Shown here one piece after another: positions 1-7,153 of a stretch of 29,252 bases of DNA. Position numbers and translations under genes: made by a program. The stretch is from assembly GCA_910577075.1 (NCBI GenBank), contig CAJTKV010000008.1, positions 20,623-49,874 of the forward strand. Direction: 5' to 3'. Each line of letters opens with the position of its first letter. The stretch's first letter is position 1. The notes below the pieces were generated by a model that saw only the letters and a program-made list of their open reading frames with translations, searched no databases and had not been told where the DNA came from. This stretch comes from an uncultured Bacilli bacterium (GTDB lineage: Bacteria; Bacillota_I; Bacilli_A; RF39; UBA660).

Positions 1-387
1 GGCCGACGGATACTTCCAAGGATTATTATATTGATAATATTTAGCATTATTAAAATATTCTAAATTATTTGCTATACTTGATGCTAAAGTATTACTTTTG
101 CTTAAAGGATAGATAACTTCTATTCCCTTTTCTCCACCACTATTCAAAGAATTAGAAATCAATATGACATCATTGGGACTTCCAAAACTTTTTAGTTTTT
201 TTATTCTATCATCATAACTAAGAGTTTGATCACCATCTCGCAACATCAAAACATCAATGCCTTTACTTTCCAATATTTCTTTTATTTTCTTGGATATTTT
301 TAAAGTCATATCTTTTTCAACAATGCCATTTCCCGAACCACCTATATCCGATCCTCCACCACTAGCATTTATTGCAACTTTTTTCAT
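1..387 (-). CDS. Amidase_3-like protein, 5' part only, zinc ligands missing
   Basis: This is the N-terminal 129 codons of a gene that runs off the left edge. The start is ATG at 387 behind an AGGTGA ribosome site. The order of motifs matches the N-acetylmuramoyl-L-alanine amidase (Amidase_3) fold: a first strand followed by a glycine-rich turn (NASGGGSDIGG), then NGIVEKD, a long helix, VLMLRDGD, a DDRI helix and the ILISNSLNSGG strand. In active enzymes the turn reads DxGHGG and the later strand contains a zinc-binding His (SIHAN or SNHIN). Here both His positions are Gly and Ser, while the Glu of EKD is kept. Family membership is inferred from motif order. Loss of two zinc ligands suggests a pseudo-enzyme, perhaps binding peptidoglycan without cutting it. 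There is no signal peptide at the N-terminus. Confidence 0.7.
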   Translation of the reverse strand, partial: MKKVAINASGGGSDIGGSGNGIVEKDMTLKISKKIKEILESKGIDVLMLRDGDQTLSYDDRIKKLKSFGSPNDVILISNSLNSGGEKGIEVIYPLSKSNTLASSIANNLEYFNNAKYYQYNNPWKYPSA

Positions 388-418
388 TAAGCTTCACCTA
401 TTAAATTAATATGATTAT

Positions 419-448
419 TTGTCGAATTTATTCATTATATAGTATAAT
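419..448 (+). promoter_or_regulatory. Promoter of the zinc-ribbon gene
   Basis: A -35 box TTGTCG (419-424) and a perfect -10 TATAAT (443-448) are separated by 18 bases. Transcription would start near 455, leaving a very short leader that begins at the AGGTGA ribosome site of the next gene. Confidence 0.6.
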
Positions 449-465
449 GAGATTAGGTGATAACT

Positions 466-744
466 ATGAAATCAACTTTAGAACAACAATATGACATCAT
501 TACAAGTTACTGTTTTGCTAATCGCAAATTACTAAAAAGATATAAAAATTGCATATGTCTTTATTGTGGTAAAGAATTCTCATATACTAAAGTAAGTTCA
601 TGGGTTCAAGATGAACCAGAACTAACAGCTATTTGTCCTTTCTGCAATATCGATGCTGTCGTACCTAAAAGTGTCGAAAACAGAGTTGATAAATTCACTG
701 TAACTGAAGAAATAAGAGAAGCTATAAAAAAGTATTATTTTTAA
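466..744 (+). CDS. Small zinc-ribbon protein
   Basis: A 92-residue cytoplasmic protein. I chose ATG at 466 because AGGTGA (455-460) lies just upstream; an in-frame GTG at 457 falls inside that ribosome site. Two CxxC knuckles, C31-x2-C34 and C57-x2-C60, in the contexts CLYCGKEF and AICPFCNIDAVVP, form a probable four-Cys zinc ribbon. The pattern (Cys-Tyr-Cys-x-x-x-F, a Trp-containing spacer, then AICPxCxIDxV) resembles a widespread family of uncharacterised bacterial cytoplasmic proteins, but I cannot give a function. It stands alone between a divergent and a convergent gene, with its own promoter and terminator. Confidence 0.85.
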   Translation: MKSTLEQQYDIITSYCFANRKLLKRYKNCICLYCGKEFSYTKVSSWVQDEPELTAICPFCNIDAVVPKSVENRVDKFTVTEEIREAIKKYYF

Positions 745-750
745 ACATTA

Positions 751-780
751 AAAAATATCTTAATTAATTAAGATATTTTT
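751..780. terminator. Bidirectional terminator
   Basis: A perfect 30-base palindrome (two arms of 15) with A5 on the left and T5 on the right. It sits between the convergent zinc-ribbon gene and enolase, so it can terminate both transcripts. Confidence 0.8.
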
Positions 781-783
781 TTA

Positions 784-2013
784 TTATTCACTTTCTAATT
801 CTTCTTCAATACGTAATAGTTGATTATATTTACATATTCTATCTGATCTAGACATTGAACCTGTTTTTATTTGTCCAAGATCCAAACCTACAACTAAATC
901 TGCTATTGTCGTATCTTCTGTCTCTCCACTTCTATGTGAGAGAATTGTCTTATATCCTGCTTTATGAGCAAGTTCAATCGTATCTAAAGTTTCTGTAATT
1001 GTACCTATTTGATTTACCTTTAAAAGGATAGCATTACAAGCTCCCATATCAATTCCCTTTTGCAAGAATTTTTTATTAGTAACAAATAAATCATCTCCAA
1101 CTATTTGTACTCTATCTCCTAATGCTTTTGTTAATTTAACGAATCCATCCCAATCATTTTCATCAAGTGGATCCTCTAGAGAAATTATTGGATATGTTTC
1201 TACTAAATCTTTATAATATTCAATTAATTCATCAGTAGTCTTACCCTTTCCATCAATTACATAAACTCCATCTTTATAAAATTCAGAAGCTGCGGCATCT
1301 ATTCCCAATGAAACATCTTCTCCAGGTATATATCCAGCTTTTTTAATAGCTTCAACTATGACGTCAAATCCCTCTTTATTGGAACTCAAATTTGGAGCAA
1401 ATCCACCTTCATCACCAACTCCAGTAAAGTATCCCTTGTCATTTAAAACTTTCTTTAAACTATGAAATACCTCTGCACACACTCTTACTCTTTCCTTCAT
1501 AGTATCGCGATGTGGTAAAATCATAAATTCTTGAATATCGACATTATTATCCGCATGTGCTCCACCATTTAAAATATTAACCATTGGTGTTGGCATAATA
1601 GTACCATTTCCTATATATCTATATAATGGCTTTTTACTCTCTAAAGCTGCTGCTTTTAATACGGCCATACTAACACCTAAAATGGCATTAGCGCCTAAGT
1701 TAGTTTTAAAGTCTGTACCATCTAACTCTAGCATTGCCTCATCAATTTCTCTTTGCTTGCTAGCATCCATTCCTACTACTTTTTCTCTTATAACAGTATT
1801 TACATTATTGACGGCCTTTAAAACACCTTTACCATTATATCTTTCATCTTTATCTCTTAATTCTAATGCTTCTCTTTCACCAGTAGATGCTCCACTTGGA
1901 ACAATAGCTCTTCCTAGCACTCCACTATCTAAAATACAATCTACTTCAACTGTTGGATTACCACGTGAATCTAATACTTCACGAGCTTTAATATCTTTTA
2001 TTATCATATTCAT
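784..2013 (-). CDS. eno: Enolase
   Basis: Enolase (2-phosphoglycerate hydro-lyase) converts 2-phosphoglycerate to phosphoenolpyruvate in glycolysis; it is cytoplasmic and Mg-dependent. The N-terminal signature AREVLDSRGNPTVEVD, GASTGEREALELRD, the GGAHADN loop, SLEDPLDENDWDG, GDDLFVTN and the C-terminal SHRSGETEDTTIADL are all present. The product from ATG 2013 is 409 residues, slightly shorter than the usual ~430. An in-frame ATG at 2043 would add ten residues, but an extended -10 (TGATATAAT) lies inside that stretch and AGAGGA (2021-2026) precedes 2013. A second ATG at 2007 is also possible. It is separated from the upstream foldase gene by a terminator and so probably has its own transcript. 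Confidence 0.97.
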   Translation of the reverse strand: MNMIIKDIKAREVLDSRGNPTVEVDCILDSGVLGRAIVPSGASTGEREALELRDKDERYNGKGVLKAVNNVNTVIREKVVGMDASKQREIDEAMLELDGTDFKTNLGANAILGVSMAVLKAAALESKKPLYRYIGNGTIMPTPMVNILNGGAHADNNVDIQEFMILPHRDTMKERVRVCAEVFHSLKKVLNDKGYFTGVGDEGGFAPNLSSNKEGFDVIVEAIKKAGYIPGEDVSLGIDAAASEFYKDGVYVIDGKGKTTDELIEYYKDLVETYPIISLEDPLDENDWDGFVKLTKALGDRVQIVGDDLFVTNKKFLQKGIDMGACNAILLKVNQIGTITETLDTIELAHKAGYKTILSHRSGETEDTTIADLVVGLDLGQIKTGSMSRSDRICKYNQLLRIEEELESE

Positions 2014-2029
2014 CCTACTTTCCTCTTTT

Positions 2030-2038
2030 ATTATATCA
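2030..2038 (-). promoter_or_regulatory. Candidate extended -10 for eno
   Basis: On the minus strand TGATATAAT is an extended -10 (TATAAT at 2035-2030). It implies a start only about 10 bases from the chosen ATG, so the leader would be very short. No good -35 accompanies it. A TTGACT that could act as a -35 is also the 3' arm of the preceding terminator. Confidence 0.35.
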
Positions 2039-2056
2039 AACATATCCCCAACATAA

Positions 2057-2085
2057 TAAAAAAAGTCAATGACTTAACATTAACT
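2057..2085 (-). terminator. Terminator of the PrsA-like gene
   Basis: On the minus strand, AGTTAATG and CATTGACT form an 8-bp stem (one G-T pair) around TTAAGT, followed by T7. It lies immediately after the foldase stop codon. Confidence 0.7.
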
Positions 2086-2086
2086 T

Positions 2087-3097
2087 TTACTTATAATTTT
2101 TAATATATTTATCATACATATCTTTATACTCTGTATCATTGAATTTAAGACCTTTTTCTTCTCTTAATTCAATAAAAGCTTTGTAGTATATCTTTTCATC
2201 TTCATTATCTTTCTTCTTTGCTAGCGTTTCTTTTAATTCATCCTTAATATCCTCAAGCTTTGGTTTTTCTTCAGCGCTTTCAACATAGATTAATGCTTCC
2301 CCAGAATTTCCATCGGCAAATACTTTAGATGTCTCACCCTTTTTTAAAGAATATAGATTCTTTAGGAATTCATCTGAATAATCGGCATAGTCAGCAAATG
2401 ATATTTCTCCCAAATCATTATACATAGCTCCACTGTATTTCTTATTTACCTTTTCAATCGAAGTGCCTTTGTCTAACTCTTTTTTAATATCATTTAAATC
2501 AACATTTTCATCTAACTTTGTATATAGATGAACCTTTTTCTTTCCACTTACACTGTCATTATAAAACTTTTCTACTTCTTCATCAGTAATTAACTTGAGC
2601 ATATACTCGTCATAATATTTGGAATAGTAATAATCATGAGTCAAATATTCCATAAAGGCATTCTCATCCTTATATCCATTAGCATCTAAAAACTCATCTT
2701 TAGTATAGCCATAATATTCCTCATAATTTTTATAAATTAATTCTGATTGTTCTTTGGCATAAGTATCTGCTTCATCTGTCTTGCCATACATATCAATTAA
2801 TATAGAATAATCAACCAAATCCAAAATATGCATCATAGCCGTTTCATTCTTTACTGCACTATAGACCTCATCTGCTGAAACAGTATAATTTCCAATAGTA
2901 GCTACGACTTCTTCACCATTTTTTAATTTTGCCACGCGCTTAGGCCAACAGAAAGTCATTGCAAGAGCCCCAATAATCATACCAATGAGTAAACATACTA
3001 AACACTTTTGTTTAACGCTCATATTAAATCCCTTATTATCATCTATTATTTCTTTTGCTAATTCTTCATTTATTAATTCATCTTCCACTTTTTTCAT
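2087..3097 (-). CDS. Membrane-anchored PrsA/SurA-like foldase
   Basis: A 336-residue protein with a charged cytoplasmic N-terminus (residues 1-30), one membrane helix (about 32-51) and a long extracytoplasmic part. The layout resembles SurA/PrsA foldases: an N-terminal helical chaperone region beginning VATIGNYTVSADEVYSAVK, then a parvulin-like segment (about 190-275; strands around KVHLYTKL, a GTSIEKVNKKYS helix, LKKGETSKVF and EALIYVES), then a C-terminal helix. The parvulin core is divergent, so prolyl isomerase activity is uncertain while chaperoning of exported proteins is plausible. Unlike PrsA it has a type II anchor, not a lipobox. The start ATG follows GGGAGAATAGGT. The gene is transcribed divergently from plsC. 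Confidence 0.75.
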   Translation of the reverse strand: MKKVEDELINEELAKEIIDDNKGFNMSVKQKCLVCLLIGMIIGALAMTFCWPKRVAKLKNGEEVVATIGNYTVSADEVYSAVKNETAMMHILDLVDYSILIDMYGKTDEADTYAKEQSELIYKNYEEYYGYTKDEFLDANGYKDENAFMEYLTHDYYYSKYYDEYMLKLITDEEVEKFYNDSVSGKKKVHLYTKLDENVDLNDIKKELDKGTSIEKVNKKYSGAMYNDLGEISFADYADYSDEFLKNLYSLKKGETSKVFADGNSGEALIYVESAEEKPKLEDIKDELKETLAKKKDNEDEKIYYKAFIELREEKGLKFNDTEYKDMYDKYIKNYK

Positions 3098-3117
3098 ACC
3101 TATTCTCCCTATATCTA

Positions 3118-3146
3118 ATTATAATAGATTAACATGAATTTTTAAA
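3118..3146 (-). promoter_or_regulatory. Promoter of the PrsA-like gene
   Basis: On the minus strand, -10 TATAAT (3123-3118) lies 17 bases from a weak -35 TTTAAA (3146-3141). Confidence 0.45.
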
Positions 3147-3161
3147 GAAAAAGTCAAACAC

Positions 3162-3190
3162 TTGGTAAAATATTTTTTTTATGTTATAAT
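3162..3190 (+). promoter_or_regulatory. Promoter of the PlsC-like gene
   Basis: TTGGTA (3162-3167), a 17-base spacer and TATAAT (3185-3190), the latter with an extended TG motif (TGTTATAAT). Confidence 0.7.
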
Positions 3191-3217
3191 AGCCATCAAT
3201 AAAAAGAAGGGGATTAT

Positions 3218-3814
3218 ATGGAAAATAATTATGATATTGAATTCTATCGCAAATTTCGAAAATTTGTTAAAGCATTTATGCGCATAACTTATAACATTAA
3301 AGTTGAAGGTTTAGAAAATATTCCTGAAGATGAAAATTATATTTTATCTGGTAATCATTTAAATATTTTAGATTCATGGCTATTACTTGCATTAATTGAT
3401 GATGATTTAAGATTCATGGTTGATAAGAAATTATATCGCTATCAGTCTTGGGCTAACTTTTTTTCTAAACTGGGAACTTTCCCTATTGATCCACAAAAAA
3501 TAGATATCAATGCCATGAAAACTTTATTTAAATTGATTGACTCTAAAGAAAAAATCGTTATTTTCCCCGAAGGAAAAACCCATTCTTTAAAGGAAGATGT
3601 TCCCTTTAAACCGGGAATACCTAAAATATCTCAAAAAAAAGGAACTCTCATAGTTCCCTTTGGTATCAATGGTTCATATCTTCCCTTTACGGATTTAAAA
3701 ATAAGTATTGGTAGTCCTATAAATTATAAATTAGTTAATATGCCTTCTTCAGAATATGACATACATTTAGAATCAGAAGTACGACTTTTACAAAAGAAAG
3801 CCGAACTCCTTTAA
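3218..3814 (+). CDS. PlsC-family 1-acyl-glycerol-3-phosphate acyltransferase
   Basis: A 198-residue acyltransferase of the PlsC/LPLAT family that would add the second acyl chain to lysophosphatidate in membrane phospholipid synthesis, at the inner face of the membrane. Motif I is NHLNILDSW, with H47-x4-D52 as the catalytic pair. Motif III is IFPEGKTHS (residues 115-123), and GTLIVPFGINGS is the motif IV strand. The length fits the short PlsC class. It starts at ATG 3218 behind AGAAGGGG. It has its own promoter, and its TAA stop overlaps the stop of the convergent metallopeptidase gene in the sequence TTAA. Acyl donor and substrate cannot be told from sequence. Confidence 0.88.
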   Translation: MENNYDIEFYRKFRKFVKAFMRITYNIKVEGLENIPEDENYILSGNHLNILDSWLLLALIDDDLRFMVDKKLYRYQSWANFFSKLGTFPIDPQKIDINAMKTLFKLIDSKEKIVIFPEGKTHSLKEDVPFKPGIPKISQKKGTLIVPFGINGSYLPFTDLKISIGSPINYKLVNMPSSEYDIHLESEVRLLQKKAELL

Positions 3815-4929
3815 CTTACGAAATATCCAGGAATTGGATATTTTTTTTCTAAACTTTTTTGATGATTTTGAATCTCTCTTCCCATAAAATTTAAATCTGT
3901 TTTAAATAAGTCAGTATCAACATCAGCAATTTGATATTTTAAAACAAAATCATTAATAATATCTTTAACATTCTTTCCCTCACGCTCTAACTTTAATAGA
4001 TTATATGCTTCAACATATCCCGTTCCATAGAGAAATGTCGTAAATGAGCCACTAGAATATTCTCCTTCAAGATAGCGGAAAAATGCCACATCTCTATCCT
4101 GTTCCATTATACAATCATCATCAAAGTTATAATTTACTCCTTCACTTATGGTAACTTCCTTGCCTTCCTTTACTCCCATTTCATAGAAATAATTAATCAA
4201 TTTAAAGAAAGTCAATATTTCATAATCTGATAAATTGCGGTGTAATAAAGCATCATCTGTACAAATATGCTGTTCCATACAAAATTCAAAAAAGGATAAT
4301 GAAGAATATAATGAAGCCGATTCCTTTGAAAAACCCGATATGATATTATGGTGATTTTTCCATGAATAAGAATGCGCAAGTTTAGCTACGAAGATATGCA
4401 TAAGTTCATGTATCGTCGTCTCAATATCACTTAAGTCATTAGATGAATATTTATTAATTGCCATATAATACTCATCTATCATTGGCATTAAGTAGGCAAC
4501 TCCATAATCATGATCATTATCAATCATAAAAACATGTCCACTATCACATAAATCCTTATATAGATTGTAAGCCCATGGCATCTTTTTCAAAAGATATTCT
4601 TTTAATATTGCCCCTTTATCCGCATTAGAAATACTCGTATGTCCCTCTCTTAGATAACAATAAAAATTTATCTTTTTAAACATCTCAATGACTTCTTTAG
4701 CCAAGTTCCCCAAATCATCTATATATATACTGACATTTGCAAAAAGTTCATCGGGAATCAAACTCATCATATCTTCTCTCAGTTCAATATCCGAAATCCC
4801 CACTTCATCTAACAAATTGGCCAAAAATGTATAATCATATCCATAGCGGAAAGCCATGCTTTCACTTTTGACACCTAATGCCTTTTTATTCATTTTCTTA
4901 ACCGTCTTTTTTATTTCTTTATCAACCAT
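3811..4929 (-). CDS. Cytosolic HExxH (gluzincin-like) metallopeptidase
   Basis: A 372-residue protein without signal peptide or membrane helix. The sequence TTIHELMHIF gives the zinc motif H174-E175-x2-H178, and E203 in FSKESASLYSS, 25 residues downstream, is well placed as the third ligand, as in gluzincins (M3/PepF-type oligopeptidases). The surrounding protein is mostly helical and Tyr/Phe-rich, also like M3 enzymes, but shorter than PepF (~600). A peptidase of cytosolic peptides is therefore inferred; the exact family is not recognised. It starts at ATG 4929 behind AGGGGAT, only 19 bases after the LtaS-like gene, so the two are very likely co-transcribed. Confidence 0.7.
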   Translation of the reverse strand: MVDKEIKKTVKKMNKKALGVKSESMAFRYGYDYTFLANLLDEVGISDIELREDMMSLIPDELFANVSIYIDDLGNLAKEVIEMFKKINFYCYLREGHTSISNADKGAILKEYLLKKMPWAYNLYKDLCDSGHVFMIDNDHDYGVAYLMPMIDEYYMAINKYSSNDLSDIETTIHELMHIFVAKLAHSYSWKNHHNIISGFSKESASLYSSLSFFEFCMEQHICTDDALLHRNLSDYEILTFFKLINYFYEMGVKEGKEVTISEGVNYNFDDDCIMEQDRDVAFFRYLEGEYSSGSFTTFLYGTGYVEAYNLLKLEREGKNVKDIINDFVLKYQIADVDTDLFKTDLNFMGREIQNHQKSLEKKYPIPGYFVS

Positions 4930-4948
4930 TTTAATCCCCTATAAATAT

Positions 4949-6985
4949 TTAATCTCCTAATGTTTTAATTGTCGTAGTAGTAACTGTCGTTGTCTTCTCT
5001 ACCTTTTTATTTTCTACCCCTAATTTTTTTCCCAAGTATTCGAAGTAATTATTCTTAATAACCGCATTGCTGACATTTATCTTTGTATTAATATCAACAT
5101 TGATATTTCTTATCTCTTCGCCCGTATATTCATCACTTCCATAATACTTAATCTTATTTTTGGAAGCATTGAAGAACGCCTTCTCATTTTTCCATGAACC
5201 ATCGGCAAATACGACTAAAGATTCATAATCATCGCTTAACAAATCATCACCAAGGTATAATCTTGGATTATAATCCATATTAAATAGATTGGCAAGTGTT
5301 GGTAAAATGTTGATATAACTTGTATATTCATCAAAAACTTGATGTTCTGTTTCACTATTGTAAATAACAAATGGTACGCGTTCGGCATTATAATCTTCAG
5401 AAGTATCATAATCCATTACCTTATTTAAATTTCCCTTACTTATTCCATAAGGATAATGGTCTCCATATAGGACAATAACTGTATCATCTAAAATACCACG
5501 TTCTTTTAAACCATCTAACAAAACACCTAATCCCTCATCTAATATCTTAAGTTTTGACATATATCTTCTAACATCACTAGGATACTTTAATCCCTCTGTC
5601 ATCTTATAATACTTATCTCCCTGAATAGAACTAACACTATAAGGTTGATGTGATGAAACAGTTGTTAACCATGTCATAAAATTACTGCCATCTTCCGTCT
5701 TTTGATCAATAATCTTTAAAATACTTTCCATAAAATCATCGTCATTTGACCAATTTATATATTCATTTGAGTAAGGTATCTTAAGTTTTTCTACGCCAAA
5801 ATATTCGCCACTTCCCATATTTCTATGAATAGTCTTGCGCGGATAATATGCCTGTGTATAATTATGTGATGAAAAAGTCGTATAATTCTTATTATTAAAT
5901 AAATTAAATAGACTTTCATAATAAGTATTGCTCTTATATCTACTAGCCGTACAAGTATTATATATTGAATATATACTTGTCATACCACTAAATTCATTAT
6001 TCATCGTAGCACATGAATTTCTTGGAGAATAATTATTTTTCCAATACCATCCTTCATTTACTAATTTATAAAAATTAGGATAAAATTCTTCATTAATAAA
6101 TATATCATTAACTGATTCCATCATAATGACAATCAGATTTTTATTTTCAAATAATCCTGTATATTTATTCTTATCAGTAATATCTCTATTGATAAAATAA
6201 TTGTTCAAATTATTCATCGTCTTATTTTTTTCACTATCTATGATATTCTTCCACTCTGTATCATCTATTTTTCTAGAGTTTTCTGATGGATTCTTCTTAT
6301 GTTTTTGAATAACTTCATAGTTTTCTGATGCAGCTGTTGGAAAAATCATAGCTTTTACATCTAAAAAGCAAAAACCTAAAGTTCCATATTTTTCTACAGT
6401 CAAACTTGGATTTTGAGCAGTTCTAAATAACTCTCTCGTACTAACTATTTGATTACTATCTTGTAATGCAGGCATTATAATCGATGTAATAAACAAAGAT
6501 AAACTAATTCCCAATATTGCAAGTGTAGTTCTCTTACTGTTCTTTCTATTGACATTTTTATCGATTTTCTTAGAAAAAATTATATAACTAATTAAAATCA
6601 CTACAAAAGGTATCAATGTCAAAAAATAATATAATTTAAAACTTCTAATAAAATCCGCAACATAATCTCTAACGGCTCCTAATTGACTAGAAGTCTGAAA
6701 TGAAATATATACTCCTAAAAAATTATTAAAGCCCAATTGAATACATGCATAGATATTACTTAAAAACACGATAAATATCGTCAAAAATCTTCTCATTCCT
6801 AATTTAAACTTCATAAATATAAAAGTTAAAATTGATGCCAATATGCTCATTTCACATAATATTCTAACTACTGACAAATCCAATAAACTAGATTCATTGA
6901 TTATCCTAAATATAATTTCTGAAGCAAACATACCCAACATCAGTGTCATAAAAGTAAATAAATATGCATTAATTCTCTTTGTCAT
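4949..6985 (-). CDS. LtaS-like membrane sulfatase (lipoteichoic acid synthase family)
   Basis: A 678-residue enzyme with five N-terminal membrane helices (about 7-29, 38-58, 67-89, 119-137, 154-173) and a large extracellular sulfatase-fold domain. Metal and active-site residues are recognisable: E290 in IVIMMESVND, the nucleophile T327 in NSCATMNNEFSG, H446 in SSHQPYS, and D509-H510 in VLYGDHYPYG. LtaS-type enzymes transfer glycerol phosphate from phosphatidylglycerol to build lipoteichoic acid; related enzymes modify other glycolipids, so the polymer made here is inferred. The C-terminus ends in a Thr-rich tail. ATG 6985 follows AGGAAGTGG; the in-frame GTG nine bases upstream lies inside that site. 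Confidence 0.85.
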   Translation of the reverse strand: MTKRINAYLFTFMTLMLGMFASEIIFRIINESSLLDLSVVRILCEMSILASILTFIFMKFKLGMRRFLTIFIVFLSNIYACIQLGFNNFLGVYISFQTSSQLGAVRDYVADFIRSFKLYYFLTLIPFVVILISYIIFSKKIDKNVNRKNSKRTTLAILGISLSLFITSIIMPALQDSNQIVSTRELFRTAQNPSLTVEKYGTLGFCFLDVKAMIFPTAASENYEVIQKHKKNPSENSRKIDDTEWKNIIDSEKNKTMNNLNNYFINRDITDKNKYTGLFENKNLIVIMMESVNDIFINEEFYPNFYKLVNEGWYWKNNYSPRNSCATMNNEFSGMTSIYSIYNTCTASRYKSNTYYESLFNLFNNKNYTTFSSHNYTQAYYPRKTIHRNMGSGEYFGVEKLKIPYSNEYINWSNDDDFMESILKIIDQKTEDGSNFMTWLTTVSSHQPYSVSSIQGDKYYKMTEGLKYPSDVRRYMSKLKILDEGLGVLLDGLKERGILDDTVIVLYGDHYPYGISKGNLNKVMDYDTSEDYNAERVPFVIYNSETEHQVFDEYTSYINILPTLANLFNMDYNPRLYLGDDLLSDDYESLVVFADGSWKNEKAFFNASKNKIKYYGSDEYTGEEIRNINVDINTKINVSNAVIKNNYFEYLGKKLGVENKKVEKTTTVTTTTIKTLGD

Positions 6986-7097
6986 TTTTACCACTTCCTA
7001 ACAGTATCATATTTTATCACAAAAACGTGAAAATAAGAAGAACCTGCTAATAATTTTTCATATAATTTCTTATTTTAACAATACTTTTGCAAAAATA

Positions 7098-7126
7098 TTG
7101 AAAACAAAGTAAAAATTTGTTATTCT
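7098..7126 (+). promoter_or_regulatory. Promoter of the HerA-like gene
   Basis: TTGAAA (7098-7103), 17-base spacer, TATTCT (7121-7126). The start would be near 7133, shortly before the AAAGGTGAT ribosome site. Confidence 0.5.
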
Positions 7127-7153
7127 AATAGTATAGAATAAAAGGTGATTATA

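Noticed and set aside
1682..2056. A 124-codon frame opposite enolase
   Set aside because: Lies antisense to a highly conserved gene; Ser/Leu/Thr-rich composition typical of the reverse of a coding strand.
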